Made by a program: the position numbers and the translations under genes
The notes under the pieces: model-generated
Told to the model about the DNA's origin: nothing
Database searches by the model: none
Seen by the model: the letters and a program-made list of their open reading frames with translations, nothing else
Assembly: GCA_019009955.1 (NCBI GenBank)
Contig: CM032230.1
Span: forward strand, 4,957,001 to 5,021,000
Length of the DNA stretch: 64,000 bases
Direction of reading: 5' to 3'
Origin: Riptortus pedestris
Taxonomy: Eukaryota > Arthropoda > Insecta > Hemiptera > Alydidae
Shown here: one piece after another, positions 39,701 through 48,896 of the stretch
Position numbering within the stretch: the first letter of the stretch is position 1
Layout: each line of letters starts with the position of its first letter

Positions 39701-42700
39701 AAATGTGAATGTTTCAATGAACAAACAAAATAAAGAACACAGAATATAAAAGTAATTAAAAGACTCGAAAAATGAATTATTAATAATTAAACGATTGGGG
39801 CACAATAGTGTATAAATAATAATCAGATTAATCATGTCAGACTGAATAATTAAAATATGGTATAGGATGTGTGGTGTGTGCGTGTGTTGTGCATGTGCAT
39901 GTGTGTAAGCACTTCATGAGCATTTGACTCCATTATTTGATTACTCTTTGGGAAAATATGGTAAGAGATGTGACTCTATCCTGTGAGAATATACAGATTG
40001 TGGTGTAGCTCTGACAACGTAGGCAACTCTCTTTGAAAGTGCTTACATATACATAAAGGATTAATGAAAAATACATTTTCTCAAAAATTCATTGCTGACT
40101 GATAAATTTAGTTACCTGATAATTGAGAGGAAGATGCTTGTAAAACTTGGGACGCCTCTCAACAATTCCTTCAAATTCCTCTTCATCAGTCTTTTTCTTT
40201 GGACTGGACCTATAAATATTCAAGTTAGTTTTTAAAAAATTGTGTTTCAAAAATAAAGTCACTAGCTTATCACTTAAACACCCAAAATATCCTTCTCATT
40301 TCCCTTTAAGGAACTCTTCACTGCAAACTTCCTTTTCTAGATTAACTTCTACATTTCTAAAAGGCTATTTCTAATTATTATGAAACTATTAAATATCTCC
40401 CTGAGCACAGATTAGGCACCTTGTTAAATGGTAATGGATCACCTAAGACAAAACCACCCTTTTGTCAAGGAAATGGAGATCACAAAGGTTTTCTTTTGCT
40501 ATTTTAAAAACAGTTAAATCATTCCTTTAATATTTGGCTATTTTACTATTTTATTTAAAATTTGTATTTATTGTGTGCAATCTACTATTTAATCTTTACA
40601 GACACTCGCATACTATGTTATATAAGTCAAAAAAGTTAAACAGCTTCATTTATTCATGGTATAATTGATGTTTGCTCTTAAATTTTCCAACCACAACCCA
40701 CAAATATCTTAAATAAAATTCCATTTTACATTTAATACTGTCGAATGTCACACCTTCACTTACCTTTTTAAACAAATAATAAAGGAAATTTAAAAAAATG
40801 AAATAAAAAAATAAATAATTCTCCTTTCCAGATGCCACATTTTTTATCTTAACCATTTTTATGCTAAATTAAACACATCTATTGAATTTCAGAACCATGC
40901 CTTAATTTTTAAATTTAATGACTCTTTACCCCCAGAAATAGAAGGTTATATTTTATGGAGTGATTAAATTTGGAGGTATTACCCACACTCTACAACAATA
41001 GCCAATTTATATTTAGCTATCTTCAATAAGTTATGCCTAGCTTTGGTAAGTATAATGGAATATACTGCACCCACTGAGTAATAAATGCATTTGCTTTCTG
41101 TTTCAATTCCCTATATAATGCCTTCACATATTTATTTCCCACTGAAATTTGAATGGTAAACTTAAATCTAGGAATAGGCCAACCAATATGATTGTGTACA
41201 TAAGAAAAACAAAAATGTTTGCCATTTGAAAAATCTTTAAAAATGTAATGCTCCTTCCTTTAACTGTTACAATTATATTTAGAAAAGCAAGAGGGAAATT
41301 TAGGTACAATTATTTTCATTTCTTATACACACAAGAAGTATCTCTTACAGAGCTGCTACTGTTTTCTTAAAAGTAAATTAACACAAAATTTAAAAGTATG
41401 TACAAATATATAATTTTGTTGTATAACAGTTCACAGCATGTGCAGTATTATGCCAGGATTTGAAAATGAACTGGATCACAGCATTCCTCAACCACTGGTT
41501 TTAAGAATAGCATGTAGACATGGGGGAGGAAATATACTATAAGAAGATGAAATCCCTCCAATATTTAGGATTAAAACTTCAAAAATTAATTTATCATGCA
41601 ATCTCAGAATTAGTCAAATAGAGCTCATATCGACTGATAATTGCTCTTAGTTAGTTTTCCCTGATCTTTTTATTACAGTTTATATTATCATAGATAAAGG
41701 AAATAAAAAGTCGACTACAAGAAGCTGATTCTCCACAACTTCTACTCTCCAGCAATCAGACTCTTGGTTGAGGAGTGGAACTGAAAGTGTAAAACAAATC
41801 TAAGCAGAACCATCATGTAACACACATACAGGTATATCAATTTAAATTGTATGTATCTATTGGGCTAAAATCACGAATGCAGACTTATTACTAAATTAAC
41901 TGGAAAGGTGATTGTAAAAATTGGTTGAGGAATACAGAATTAGAAAATGTTAGCAGCTAACAATTTTTAAAAAATGCAAAGCCATGCAGTAAAACTTCGA
42001 TAATTAAAAATAAAAAGAATATAGGCGTTAGCAATGGAATAAAAAGTAAATTAAAATGAATTATATATCCAAGTGAAAAAAGGAACATGCACCACTTGAC
42101 ACAGCTATTTTTCATGCATTATCACTTGATTGGTGAATATTGAGCATTTAATAAAAATATAAATAAAATGAAATAATGAAAATAAACCAATATTTTCCAG
42201 TGCTGTCAGACCATAAGCAATCAAAGTCCTCCTCTCAGTAGAGTTGGAGAGGTGAAGTAGAAACGTTGGACTTTGACAAGAATAATGCAAGCGAAGAAGT
42301 AGGGGAGAGTTTTTGACAACACATCATACATTTACACAACCCAATCAATACTGTAAGTCGGACATTGGACTTTGGGTAAGCAGAGAAAAAATGTAAACAA
42401 ATTTGAATAGATATACGTATTCCATATATTTGTTCCAAATGATTGTACTACTTTATGATATAACCAGCAGAAACATTAAAATGAATAATTAAGGTCTATG
42501 ACATTTTAGAAACCAAGTCACATTGGATCCCTTAAATTACAGAGTAATTTAACCCCTTAATGCTTTGGGGCAAGTATAGAGACTATATTGATAGTCTGGC
42601 CTTCTGTTGGTACTTGCAAGAAACCATGGGGGAGGGTTGCAGAGGCCTGAAACTCATAGGATATTGACAATGATTGTCAAATAAATATTTTCAAAATGTA

Positions 42701-43693
42701 TCAAACTAGGTTAGCACAGAAGGTTTATAAAGATATAAACTGGGGAAACATTTGTGAGGAATTCAGCTCTATAAATTAAATAGGTTAAATTGTGCTGGCA
42801 CAGATGATATTATTGTATAGCACTATATGCATTATTGCAATGATTAGAAGAAAATTTTAAAGTAAATGGGGGTTGTGTGTTTAAGGCATCTCCCTTTAAG
42901 AACAAATAAACGGACCTTGATTAGGCTCGAATCGAAGGAAAGAAGACCTAAATATTCCATTTTAAAAGATCTTCAAATTTCACATAAAAAAGTACATCTA
43001 AAACAGAGGAAAATAAATTTGAAGTTTGCTTGTTGTCTTCTTACTGACATTTTCCAATCTCAGAGTTGATGCTATGCCAATTAAAAACTATTACAATAAC
43101 CACAACCAAGATGTCGGTTGTATTCTGAAAATATAAAAAGGAAGTTCATAGAGAGAAGGAATGGTATAACCACACTACTATTGGAGTAACTCTTTCAGAT
43201 ATAATGAAGAACCTACCTTCGAAAGATGAGATATTAATTGAATATACAAAGATATTTGTAGAAGGTCTTAATGTTGAATTTTTCATTTTAGAACAGAGTG
43301 TGAATGACACATGACTTTTAATTATTTAATTTTTTACTTTAATAATAATTACACAGTACAATTTAAAATTAACAAGTTAAGGAAAGTATGTTTACATTTA
43401 AGAAAGGATGAACAAGTGTTTAGTAAAGTTTTAATTTCAAATCACCAACATTAAATATAATTGAAGTACAATAAAAGAAGTAACGTGTAAATAGGAGTGA
43501 AAAAATTAAAATTATATCAAGATATAATAATCATGCACTTGTTAGTAGGACAAAACATGATTTAGAGAAAGAAAAAAATAAACAAAACCCAAAAAAATGA
43601 ACAATAAAATGGAAAAGGAAACACTGGAAAATCACAATAAAAAAATGATGATTTTTAAGTTCCCCTTTACTGAATCTCAAATTACTAATTTGC

Positions 43694-43743
<50 letters not shown>

Positions 43744-46700
43744 AAAACACCCAGTCTATATTCAACACTAATTTTCATTTCACAAACGAAAAATTAAAAA
43801 AATAAAAAGGTCCTAAAATCAGTACTTCATTGATATTCAAAAGGCGAAAAGAAAATCTGCAATGAGAGGAACTGGCTTCAGGAATTTAGAAAAAAATAAA
43901 ATATGTAAAAAGCCATTAATTAGATAATCAGAATTTTCATAGACAAAAATGTAATTTATATTTGAGAATATTATTGAGTTTAGGCTAATTGAAGATCTTC
44001 TATTCTCCATTTTTATTTCTATTACACACTAAGTTCTCACTAGCTAATAAAGAGATGATAATAACATAAAATAAATAGCTTATAAATCTTGTAAATGAAA
44101 GGCTAATTGCTTTAAGTGATAGTTTTCATACTTAATAAACTGTATTATTTCATACTTAATCGAAGAATTAGTTTTTTAGTTAAAACCGACCAAAAGTAGC
44201 TTGAATTGAAGATTCCGATTAACAAAAATTTGCAGATTCTGAATGCATATGTTAATTTTAAATGCTATTGCCTGTCAAATCAATATATAAAGCTAACTGA
44301 AGAATGTAAAAATAATTTAAAAAACAAGTTAATATACTGAAATAAATAATTTGTTTGTAAACTATTTTTACTGTAAGACTAGAAAGCACTCCTCAAGGAA
44401 AATGTTTAAGAAGGCATGAAATAAACAAAACAGACACCTAAGATTAGATGCAATTTTTCAATCAGAAGAATCCCTATCATCTCCTGTCCTAAGGACAGAA
44501 CTATCTATTCACCACCTTTGCTTTAATAATTGATTAAACTTTATAAGTAATTATTATTCCTTTACAGTTTTAAAAATTGATAAAAAAACATATTCAACAG
44601 TCTAGTATTTAGGCAGGTTAGGATTGTACATTTATGTTACTAGCCCTATACAAGATATTTCTAGCCTTTCTTTTTAAGTGGTTTCCATGAACTCATCCCT
44701 TCCCCATTATACCTAACCTATACCTATAGGCAGTTCATTTACCATATTCATTTCTAGAATAATATGGTATAACTCAAAACGGTTTAATCTATATAAATAA
44801 GCTTGTATGAAATTCCATGCCTACTCCAGATCCTACATAATCGTACAAAATAAAATATAGGTCTTTTGATAATAAAATAGTAAATTCTCCTAAAGAGAAA
44901 TCTGTGAAAATAAGTTCTGTAGAGACCTGAATCTCTAATTAGGACGAAGAAATATATACATAGATACAAACAAAAATCGGAATAAATGCAATTTTTGTTG
45001 TGTTTTTTGGCAGAGATCGAAATGAAAAGTCACTTTAGATACAAGGTCACACAATATCCTTCCCTACGAGGAAATTCGTTATATACGAGCCACACTTCGA
45101 ATCAAGTAAGATGTGACAAAGTAAGTAATAAGCAATATACAAATAATCTAAGCTGAACACATGAATGTATTTAAATATGGCCAATTTATACTGGAAGTCT
45201 GATTACTTTCAATAAGATGAAGATATATGACTCAAAAGGATGAAATAAAGATGACTCAGCTGATGGAAGTCATTAATGGAGTGATTAAAACCATACGTTT
45301 TAAATCTCCATAAGGAACAATTGAGTAATGGGTAATGCTGCGTTATCTATTGCAACCATGCATAACTTGAACATTATGTGAGATACATTACAGGGGGTCA
45401 CAATGATATTCTTTTTAGTGATAATGAGTAACAATAATAGATGGTTCTAAGAACAAATATGTATGGATAACATGATGTATTATTTACATGCTCCTGGTGG
45501 ATGAGATTCCAGTTGAACTAATAAAGAAGTAGCATGAAATCTTTAACGTTTTACCTTCAGCCATGTTGTCTGAAGTTAAAAAATTGTTGTATGTAGATTT
45601 TTGTCGTCATTTCCCTTAAGGGAAGGAAAAGATTAATTAAAATCAGACTCACGGTAAAATTTGTAGAAGATTTCTTGAAATGTCCATTAATTCCACCTTA
45701 CAAGGTGATCTACTGATAGTGAAAATGAGGCCTGTTTGCATACATGATGTATTTGCTCGTTAAAGTTCTTAACAAACAATTATGCAGATGCAAATTTTAT
45801 TTGATCATTCCAAAATTCTAAATTTAAATGCTTTATGTAAAACTGAAGATCTATTTCCTTAATGTCTGAAATCGGACAAGGGAGAATGTGAATTTAAAGA
45901 AGAGGTAAAATGAAAGTACTTAAATATTGTTGTTAAGTATTGGATTGAAAAATTTGTATATAATCAATCTTATTTGTTATCATATACATTTTGCTAAAAG
46001 TTATTTTTAGTATTTCTTTGTAAGTTGTCCTTATGTTTTAGTAAAATATGTCATTATCACCAAGTGATCCTGCCTACACAAACACAGAATCTTTTGACTG
46101 AACACTCAGAAAATTGTTGAGTAAACACGGACGCGAACCATTTATTGAATTATATATTTACTTCCTCGTATGAATTTTAATCGTGAAAATTATGTTTTCA
46201 GATTTTAATGGAATTATCTGTTTTAAGCCTCCCTGAATCCATATTGACTCGATTTGGGTGACATTTGTACATATTTTGCATAACTCAAAAACAATTTAAA
46301 GGTGTTCATATTTATTACTACTGTAACATCTAGTTACATATCTCCTTTTGATTGAGATAGACCATAGTCGGGGAGGGGTGGAAATACAAATAGAAAATTT
46401 TTCCGTACTTATTAGAGATAAACAAGATTTGTAAAGAACAGTTGTTCAATGCTTTGGAACAGAGATATCGTATATTTCATTTAATAAAGTACAAGAAAGT
46501 CACGTGGTGCTTAATAATATTTCTTCATTATTTCTGTACGACTCTGGCTACTATGGACAAATAATTTTGTGCCTCGTCAGAAAATAATACGATGGATATG
46601 GCCGCCATGAAGCATCATTCCTGACTCCAGAGTAAAACATAATGACTTTCTAGAAAGGAGTAAAAAATGGAGGCTAGAAATGAGTTTAGAAGAATAAATG

Positions 46701-48896
46701 TTTTCAAAATTAAAATTTTTTTTATCTAAAAAGAAAAGTTATAGAATTGATTGTTCACACTCAGTTCTGTTAACTGCCAAATGGAAAGTACTATGCGAGA
46801 CAATATGCCATTCCAGACAAAGGTGGAGGAACTTATCCAACAGCACTGCCAAAATAACGGGGAAGAAATATAATGAAAACAAATATATAATGAAGATATA
46901 ATTAATAATAAAAAAAAAAATAATAAAATAAGAGGGTAGATAGAGCTGTAGCGAAATAGAGGGGTAGAGTGGGAGTGCGGAAACTACATACATGAGCCTC
47001 GGGAGAGGTCTAGCAAGAGCAGAGATGTTCCTCGCAGGGAGTATCCTCGGGCCAGTCGGTGACATAGGTAGCTTGTGCCTCGCCTGACTTCTCGGGAGAA
47101 CGGCAGGTCCTCTCCCCACAGCCCTGCGCCAACACAACACATCCACTCACAGTTAGCTCTACGTCCACACTCCCTCCATCGCTCACACAACACATACAAT
47201 AAATACCTATTTCACCCGTACACAGATACTCTTTATTGGTTTGAAAAGTATTCTCTCTACTAAAAGTAACAATCAAGACGGGAAAAAACCCAGAGGTATA
47301 ATATTTATTATGAAATACTTCATTAAAAGATAGAGGTAGGACCAAAAAAGCTATATATATTAAACAAAGAAAAAGAAACATACCCATAATGCCCCCATCC
47401 ACATGTCAAAAATGTAACTGATCTCCCGAAATGAACAAGAAAAATAAAGGTTGGCGGGAACAAGTTTAGAGCTGGCCTACCAACTACAATTCTCAAGTAG
47501 TATACGTCATAGGATATCAAATTTTGTGAAGTGTTAAAGAATAACTAATTTTCATGCTCATGAACTTATTTATCCTGATAAATTTAATATAATATTTCAT
47601 TTTATGTGACCCAAGCTACATTAACTTCCAAGACAAAGTTTTCAAATGAATAATTACATAAAAAATATCACTTGGCAAGCCTTTGAGTATGATGGTTAGT
47701 GATAGTTCTAAGGGTAAAATAAATCCTAATTAAAGCCTCCTCGTATGTACCCACCTCTCCTGTTAAATCATTATATTTTGACTTTCTATTATGTTTAAAT
47801 TTTTTAATCTGAAATATTAATTATAAATAGATAATTAGAAACCTGTAAACTGAGTTGAGCGAGTCTCAATCAAAAACAAAGTACATTTTATATATAGAAT
47901 CCCAATTTAATAAAAATAAATATCCTTAGTGATGACCACTGTTGGAGCTATTCTGATGTGATGTGGTTGTCAGTCACTTACGTTTAAATAAAACTACTTC
48001 AGCTTGCCGACGTTCCCGTAAAATTTATTATCTTTGTCAAGATAAACTGAATGGTGTAGAAGATCTGATTACTGCAATTAAGTCAAATGCTAAAATAATT
48101 GTCTATAATATAAAACATTCTTTCAGGAAGAAGAGTCGGAGATAGTACATGAATAAAATTAGACTTTATCGTTCATGTACAATCTCAGACTCTCATTAGT
48201 CAAAGAACATTTTATATTTTAGACATTTATTTTAGCATTTGACTCAATTGCACTAATCAGATCTTCTACACCATTCAGTTTGTCTTGACAAAGGTAATAA
48301 ATTTTACCGAAACATTGGCAAGCTGAATTAGTTTTGTACCAACGTAAGTGACTGACAACCACATCACAAAGGTTATAAAGAATAATTTACTTTCAAAATG
48401 TAGAGTACCTTAAATATGTTTATTTCCTAGACAAAACTGAATCACGAATTCAGTTTCAAATTTACATATAGTTATGAATTTTTTAAATAAATCTCCTAGT
48501 GTATTGATGGTAGAAAAGAAAGGGGAGTAACGTATAGACAAGTCACCCTGATTAACCTTAGTTGGACATTCACTCACAGTTAGTTCAGCACATTCAGACT
48601 CATTCAACCACTCGCAACACCTCATACATTAAGTTATTTTACCCAACACAGATGCCGTTTATCTTTTAAAAAAAAATTAATTTGCCCACTTAAAGCAACA
48701 GTCAAGATGAAAACAAAAACACTGAGGTGTAATATTTATACAGATGAAACATTAGATTAAAAGATCGAAGTAGGAACAAATAGCTACAAATAATTAAAAA
48801 AGAAAAATTGACATACCCATAGAGGTTAACATTCGAGTTGACCTGTACTACTAAGCTTGTCTGTTCGGATTGAACCCCACCCCCTCCAGGTTTCAT
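17556..48896 (-). CDS. upSET: upSET / KMT2E (MLL5) / SETD5-type PHD-SET chromatin regulator, 23 coding exons
   Basis: The spliced minus-strand product is 1229 residues; the 3690-nt sum is a multiple of three and all junctions agree in phase. Domains in order: N-terminus (1-205); PHD finger 207-253 with ligands C209, C211, C222, C225, H230, C233, C247, C250; basic Ser-rich linker; [18 protein letters not shown] helix near 390; SET 445-545; poly-Asn 595-606; [18 protein letters not shown] at 690; KKRWLRQ near 905; PLKKRRF near 935; [10 protein letters not shown] at 1046; poly-Pro C-terminus. The order and motifs match KMT2E. By family knowledge, these proteins bind H3K4me3 and promoters, recruit histone deacetylases and limit transcription spread rather than methylate; Drosophila upSET restricts open chromatin around promoters. 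The protein is shorter than human KMT2E (about 1,850) and fly upSET (about 3,100). The SET domain lacks the usual catalytic tail. The span includes introns; exons are listed separately. Confidence 0.95.
17762..18853. other. upSET intron 22 with an unclassified GC-richer block
   Basis: About 18030-18700 is less AT-rich than the flanking intron. It carries open frames on the plus strand (18005-18319, 18505-18699) with no recognisable family or splice logic. It may be an old insertion; I see no terminal repeats. Confidence 0.35.
18854..18991 (-). CDS. upSET: upSET coding exon 22
   Basis: Acceptor GAACTTGTAG and donor CCCAG|GTATAT, 138 nt. [20 protein letters not shown] and [19 protein letters not shown], a probable amphipathic helix with an acidic end. 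Confidence 0.9.
19545..19755 (-). CDS. upSET: upSET coding exon 21
   Basis: Acceptor CTTTTTCAG and donor AAAAG|GTACAA, 211 nt. [16 protein letters not shown] parallels VSLLEYRKRQREARKS of KMT2E. An acidic EIDTDSDDF segment follows. Confidence 0.93.
19841..19993 (-). CDS. upSET: upSET coding exon 20
   Basis: Acceptor TTGTCCTAG and donor GAAAG|GTAAAA, 153 nt, phase 0. Gly/Pro/Ser-rich start and a charged end ([19 protein letters not shown]) that leads into [10 protein letters not shown]. Confidence 0.9.
20721..20810 (-). CDS. upSET: upSET coding exon 19 (90-nt exon)
   Basis: Acceptor TATTTTTAG and donor AACAG|GTATTTG, 90 nt, phase 0 at both ends. Encodes the acidic [20 protein letters not shown] and [10 protein letters not shown]. 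Frame-neutral if skipped. No family match beyond acidity. Confidence 0.85.
20922..21153 (+). repeat. tRNA-derived SINE, full copy in upSET intron 18
   Basis: The head has the best B-box of the family, GAGTTCGATTCC (20979-20990). The body matches CACCTGGGCAAATAGGAATT, CTCATTAAATAAAATCCTTA, CCTGGCTAGAAAATGGTGGT and GTGGACGTTAATAAATAAAT, ending in an A-rich tail. It is antisense to the host gene. Confidence 0.82.
21154..21807. other. Remaining part of upSET intron 18
   Basis: Unique-looking intron sequence with no coding signal on either strand. Confidence 0.5.
21808..21938 (-). CDS. upSET: upSET coding exon 18
   Basis: Acceptor TCATTACAG and donor CTCAG|GTAGC, 131 nt. [20 protein letters not shown] and PPETPQ match [20 protein letters not shown] of KMT2E. 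Confidence 0.95.
22031..22172 (-). CDS. upSET: upSET coding exon 17
   Basis: Acceptor ACTTTTCAG and donor GCATG|GTAAAG, 142 nt. [19 protein letters not shown] then [19 protein letters not shown]; the KKRWLRQA motif matches KKRWLKQA of KMT2E. Confidence 0.95.
22285..22428 (-). CDS. upSET: upSET coding exon 16
   Basis: Acceptor CATTATAG and donor AAAAG|GTAATT, 144 nt, phase 0. Ends [13 protein letters not shown], which leads into the NLLNSWL of the next exon as in the KTKKHLVNEWL segment of KMT2E. Confidence 0.93.
22429..25378. other. upSET intron 15
   Basis: AT-rich intron of 2.95 kb with a (TA)n tract (23716-23751), a 25-bp A-run near 23909, T-runs and a G-run near 24480. No exon or recognisable transposon copy was found. 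Confidence 0.5.
25379..25616 (-). CDS. upSET: upSET coding exon 15
   Basis: Acceptor CATTTTAG and donor TCAAG|GTACTT, 238 nt. Basic start ([27 protein letters not shown]), an acidic [11 protein letters not shown] patch, then [20 protein letters not shown]-rich relative to the introns. Confidence 0.93.
25733..25902 (-). CDS. upSET: upSET coding exon 14 (post-SET charged helix)
   Basis: Acceptor ATTTCCAG and donor AAAAA|GTAAG, 170 nt. [20 protein letters not shown] matches the [20 protein letters not shown] helix of KMT2E, one of the best-conserved blocks outside PHD and SET. A Ser-rich basic tail follows. Confidence 0.96.
26613..27888 (+). mobile_element. 'CCCGG-head' repeat family, copy 4 in upSET intron 13
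   Basis: Head ACTAGCTCAGATACCCGGCT at 26613. Internal units marked near 26990, 27290 and 27590 (spacing about 300 bp). Standard tail with GTTCAGCCGTTTATGCGTGA, (CAAA)n and GTACAGACAGAGGTTACAAT. Antisense to the host gene. Confidence 0.85.
28419..28595 (-). CDS. upSET: upSET coding exon 13
   Basis: Acceptor GGTTTCAG and donor AATTG|GTAAAT, 177 nt, phase 0 at both ends. Ser/Thr/Lys-rich disordered segment ([15 protein letters not shown] to [10 protein letters not shown]). Skipping it would keep the frame. Confidence 0.9.
28921..29461. mobile_element. Possible hAT-type nonautonomous element made of TAGTTAGTAGTT repeats
   Basis: Begins CAGACTTGGGTAGTGATTGC and ends near TTTTACCATAGTCA, an imperfect inverse of the start. 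The inside is almost wholly built from short forms of AACTACTAACTAGTAGTTAA in both orientations, able to fold extensively. A CAG start and TGGGTAGT-type end resemble hAT termini. No 8-bp target duplication is visible. It lies in upSET intron 12. Confidence 0.4.
29462..30340. other. Remaining part of upSET intron 12
   Basis: AT-rich, no coding signal or repeat family recognised. Confidence 0.5.
30341..30533 (-). CDS. upSET: upSET coding exon 12 (poly-Asn)
   Basis: Acceptor TATGCTTAAG and donor CCAAG|GTAATA, 193 nt. [18 protein letters not shown] is followed by a 12-Asn run encoded by mixed AAT/AAC codons, then a Pro-rich end ([18 protein letters not shown]). Confidence 0.92.
30695..30732. repeat. 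(TA)n microsatellite beside the SET exon donor
   Basis: A pure TA run sits directly beyond the intron's GTAAGTC at the 3' end of exon 11. Similar TA tracts occur at 4332-4399, 9116-9179, 17201-17249, 23716-23751, 43695-43741 and 53748-53799. Confidence 0.9.
30740..30885 (-). CDS. upSET: upSET coding exon 11 (SET domain, C-terminal part)
   Basis: Acceptor TTTTTCAG and donor TCAGG|GTAAGT, 146 nt. [20 protein letters not shown] and [10 protein letters not shown] align with KMT2E ([25 protein letters not shown]). The expected FDFDYG and post-SET cysteines are replaced by [13 protein letters not shown] (TA)n tract starts about 8 nt inside the following intron. Confidence 0.95.
30965..31183 (-). 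CDS. upSET: upSET coding exon 10 (SET domain, N-terminal part)
   Basis: Acceptor CTCTTTTAG and donor GCAGAG|GTATG, 219 nt, phase 0 at both ends. Encodes [20 protein letters not shown], then YMLSK and [22 protein letters not shown]. This follows the KMT2E/SETD5 SET line ([29 protein letters not shown]). The usual RRSC is RSSC here. Confidence 0.97.
31569..31831 (+). mobile_element. Helentron-like element, internally deleted copy
   Basis: 5' end GTCACACAAGAGCTGCTTAA with TAAGCAGATTTCCCACA. 3' end AGTACAACCTCAATAGCTGA, then TTTCCCTTGAGGGAAATCTGTTAA. The interior is only about 200 bp and lacks the (TA)n core. It lies in upSET intron 9, antisense to the gene. Confidence 0.75.
31980..32876. mobile_element. 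piggyBac-like nonautonomous element 1 (TTAA-flanked)
   Basis: TTAA at 31976-31979 and 32877-32880 flanks CACTTTCGCTGCGGA...TCCGCAGTGAGAGTG, inverted ends with a few mismatches. Inside are subterminal inverted repeats: CCTCGCAACGTATGAGAGGT (near 32131) against its inverse near 32245, and TCGCAACATATGTGAGG against CCTCGCATATGTTGCGAGG near 32797-32860. No transposase frame is present. It lies in upSET intron 9. Confidence 0.75.
33584..33835 (-). CDS. upSET: upSET coding exon 9 (pre-SET helix)
   Basis: Acceptor TTTTACAG and donor CTAAAG|GTGTGT, 252 nt. Contains [18 protein letters not shown], which matches the KAWMDRYEEANNNQYS region of KMT2E, and ends [10 protein letters not shown] just before the SET domain. 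Confidence 0.95.
34713..34921 (-). CDS. upSET: upSET coding exon 8 (basic linker)
   Basis: Acceptor TTTTGTACAG and donor AAGAG|GTAAAA, 209 nt. Encodes an Arg/Lys/Ser-rich, probably disordered stretch ([27 protein letters not shown]) that lies between PHD and SET. Confidence 0.92.
35788..36811. mobile_element. piggyBac-like element 2 (TTAA-flanked) with degenerate coding remnant
   Basis: TTAA at 35784-35787 and 36812-36815 flanks CACGTTCGCTGCTG...CAGCAGCGAACGTG, a perfect inverted end. The palindromic CGGACCCCGGGGACCGAT occurs near both ends (about 35875 and 36779). On the minus strand at about 36045-36210 a Ser/Asp/Glu-rich stretch ([16 protein letters not shown]) resembles the acidic N-terminus common in piggyBac transposases. 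The rest of any transposase is gone. It lies in upSET intron 7. Confidence 0.75.
36216..36418 (+). mobile_element. Poly(A) retroposon nested in piggyBac-like element 2
   Basis: About 200 bp ending in a 25-bp A-run (36394-36418). It is bracketed by GTGCGTACTC (36206-36215) and GTGCTTACTC (36419-36428), a 10-bp target duplication with one change. The body is GC-richer (AACCCAGCCGGTATCACCAG). It shows no clear Pol III boxes and is not the tRNA-SINE family. Confidence 0.55.
36873..36930 (+). repeat. SINE tail fragment
   Basis: ACGATAACCTTACCTAATTA and ATGGATGTTAATAAATAAAT correspond to the 3' part of the tRNA-SINE family. The head is absent. Confidence 0.5.
37017..37207 (-). CDS. upSET: upSET coding exon 7 (PHD C-terminal half)
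   Basis: Acceptor CTGTTGTAG and donor AGCAG|GTAAAT, 191 nt. Encodes [24 protein letters not shown], completing the PHD finger (H230, C233, C247, C250; Trp228 at the aromatic-cage position). Then comes the [13 protein letters not shown] helix and a Ser-rich stretch as in KMT2E. Confidence 0.97.
37886..37933 (-). CDS. upSET: upSET coding exon 6 (48-nt exon, PHD core)
   Basis: A short 48-nt exon with acceptor CTTTACAG and donor GCCT|GTAAG. Encodes [15 protein letters not shown], nearly identical to the KMT2E PHD core and supplying zinc ligands C222 and C225. It is too short to appear as an open frame on its own. Confidence 0.97.
39285..39441 (-). CDS. upSET: upSET coding exon 5 (acidic linker, start of PHD)
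   Basis: Acceptor TATTTTCAG and donor ATTTG|GTAAAT, 157 nt. A Glu/Asp/Ser-rich linker ([29 protein letters not shown]) ends with SVTRCI and the first two bases of the second PHD cysteine codon. The intron splits a zinc-ligand codon. Confidence 0.95.
39522..39690 (-). CDS. upSET: upSET coding exon 4
   Basis: Acceptor TTTTTTTAG and donor TTCTG|GTAAAT, 169 nt. Begins [20 protein letters not shown], which parallels the YADHNYGARPPPTP segment upstream of the PHD finger in KMT2E. Confidence 0.92.
40116..40209 (-). CDS. upSET: upSET coding exon 3
   Basis: Acceptor TATTTATAG and donor ATCAG|GTAAC. Encodes [19 protein letters not shown] then [12 protein letters not shown]. It joins in phase 0 to exon 4, giving [13 protein letters not shown] 6.8-kb intron separates it from exon 2. 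Confidence 0.88.
40210..46991. other. upSET intron 2 (6.8 kb)
   Basis: Large AT-rich intron with a (TA)n tract (43695-43741) and one Helentron-like 3' fragment at 45608. The short open frames in it (for example 42866-43069, 44784-44969) show no family resemblance or splice logic. No nested gene was found. Confidence 0.5.
45608..45740 (-). mobile_element. Helentron-like 3'-end fragment
   Basis: ATTTCCCTTAAGGGAA at the low-coordinate side is followed by diverged TTTCTTGAAATGTCCATTAA and GAAAATGAGGCC, the inverse of the family 3' end. The TTGAGGTCGTACTC block is replaced, so this copy is old. Confidence 0.5.
46992..47123 (-). CDS. upSET: upSET coding exon 2
   Basis: Acceptor TTGGCGCAG, 132 nt (a multiple of three), donor CTCAT|GTATGT. 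Encodes [19 protein letters not shown] and then [15 protein letters not shown]...PRL, Pro/Arg-rich. It is markedly GC-richer than its surroundings. Both phases agree with exons 1 and 3. Skipping it would keep the frame, so it may be alternatively used. Confidence 0.7.
47000..47870. repeat. Contiguous copy of a duplicated block around the upSET start region
   Basis: Its left part (about 47000-47400) is homologous to 48440-48900. Shared features are the TATGG|GTATGT donor-like site, AAATATTA-ACCTC/CCTC, a CTTGACTGTTGCTTT-like stretch and AACTGTGAGTG. Its right part (about 47440-47870) is homologous to 51670-52230: AAGGTTGGCGGGA / AAGGTAGGCGGGA, CAAAGTTTTCAAATGAATAA / CAAAGTTTTCGAATGAATAA, AGATAATTAGAAACCTGTAA / AGATAATTAGAAACTTGTAA. 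It overlaps upSET exon 2. Confidence 0.7.
47958..48367. repeat. Long inverted repeat (foldback) in upSET intron 1
   Basis: Two arms of about 197 bp (47958-48154 and 48171-48367) are inverted copies at roughly 85-90% identity by eye, with a loop of about 16 nt. The outer ends are GTGATGTGGTTGTCAGTCAC and GTGACTGACAACCACATCAC. The centre is GTACATGAA...TTCATGTAC. Each arm has GAATGGTGTAGAAGATCTGA or its inverse. Transcribed from either strand it would form a long hairpin RNA. It could also be a foldback-type MITE; no target duplication is evident. Confidence 0.85.

Noticed and set aside
42550..42620. TTAACCCCTTAATGCTTTGG, resembling a TTAA-element end
   Set aside because: No matching inverted end was found downstream.
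47323..47520. Alternative upSET first exon ending HYG at a GTATGT donor
   Set aside because: The frame upstream is long, hydrophobic and unlike exon 1. The only Met codons close to the donor are in a phase that does not join exon 2. It is best read as the duplicate copy of the donor region.
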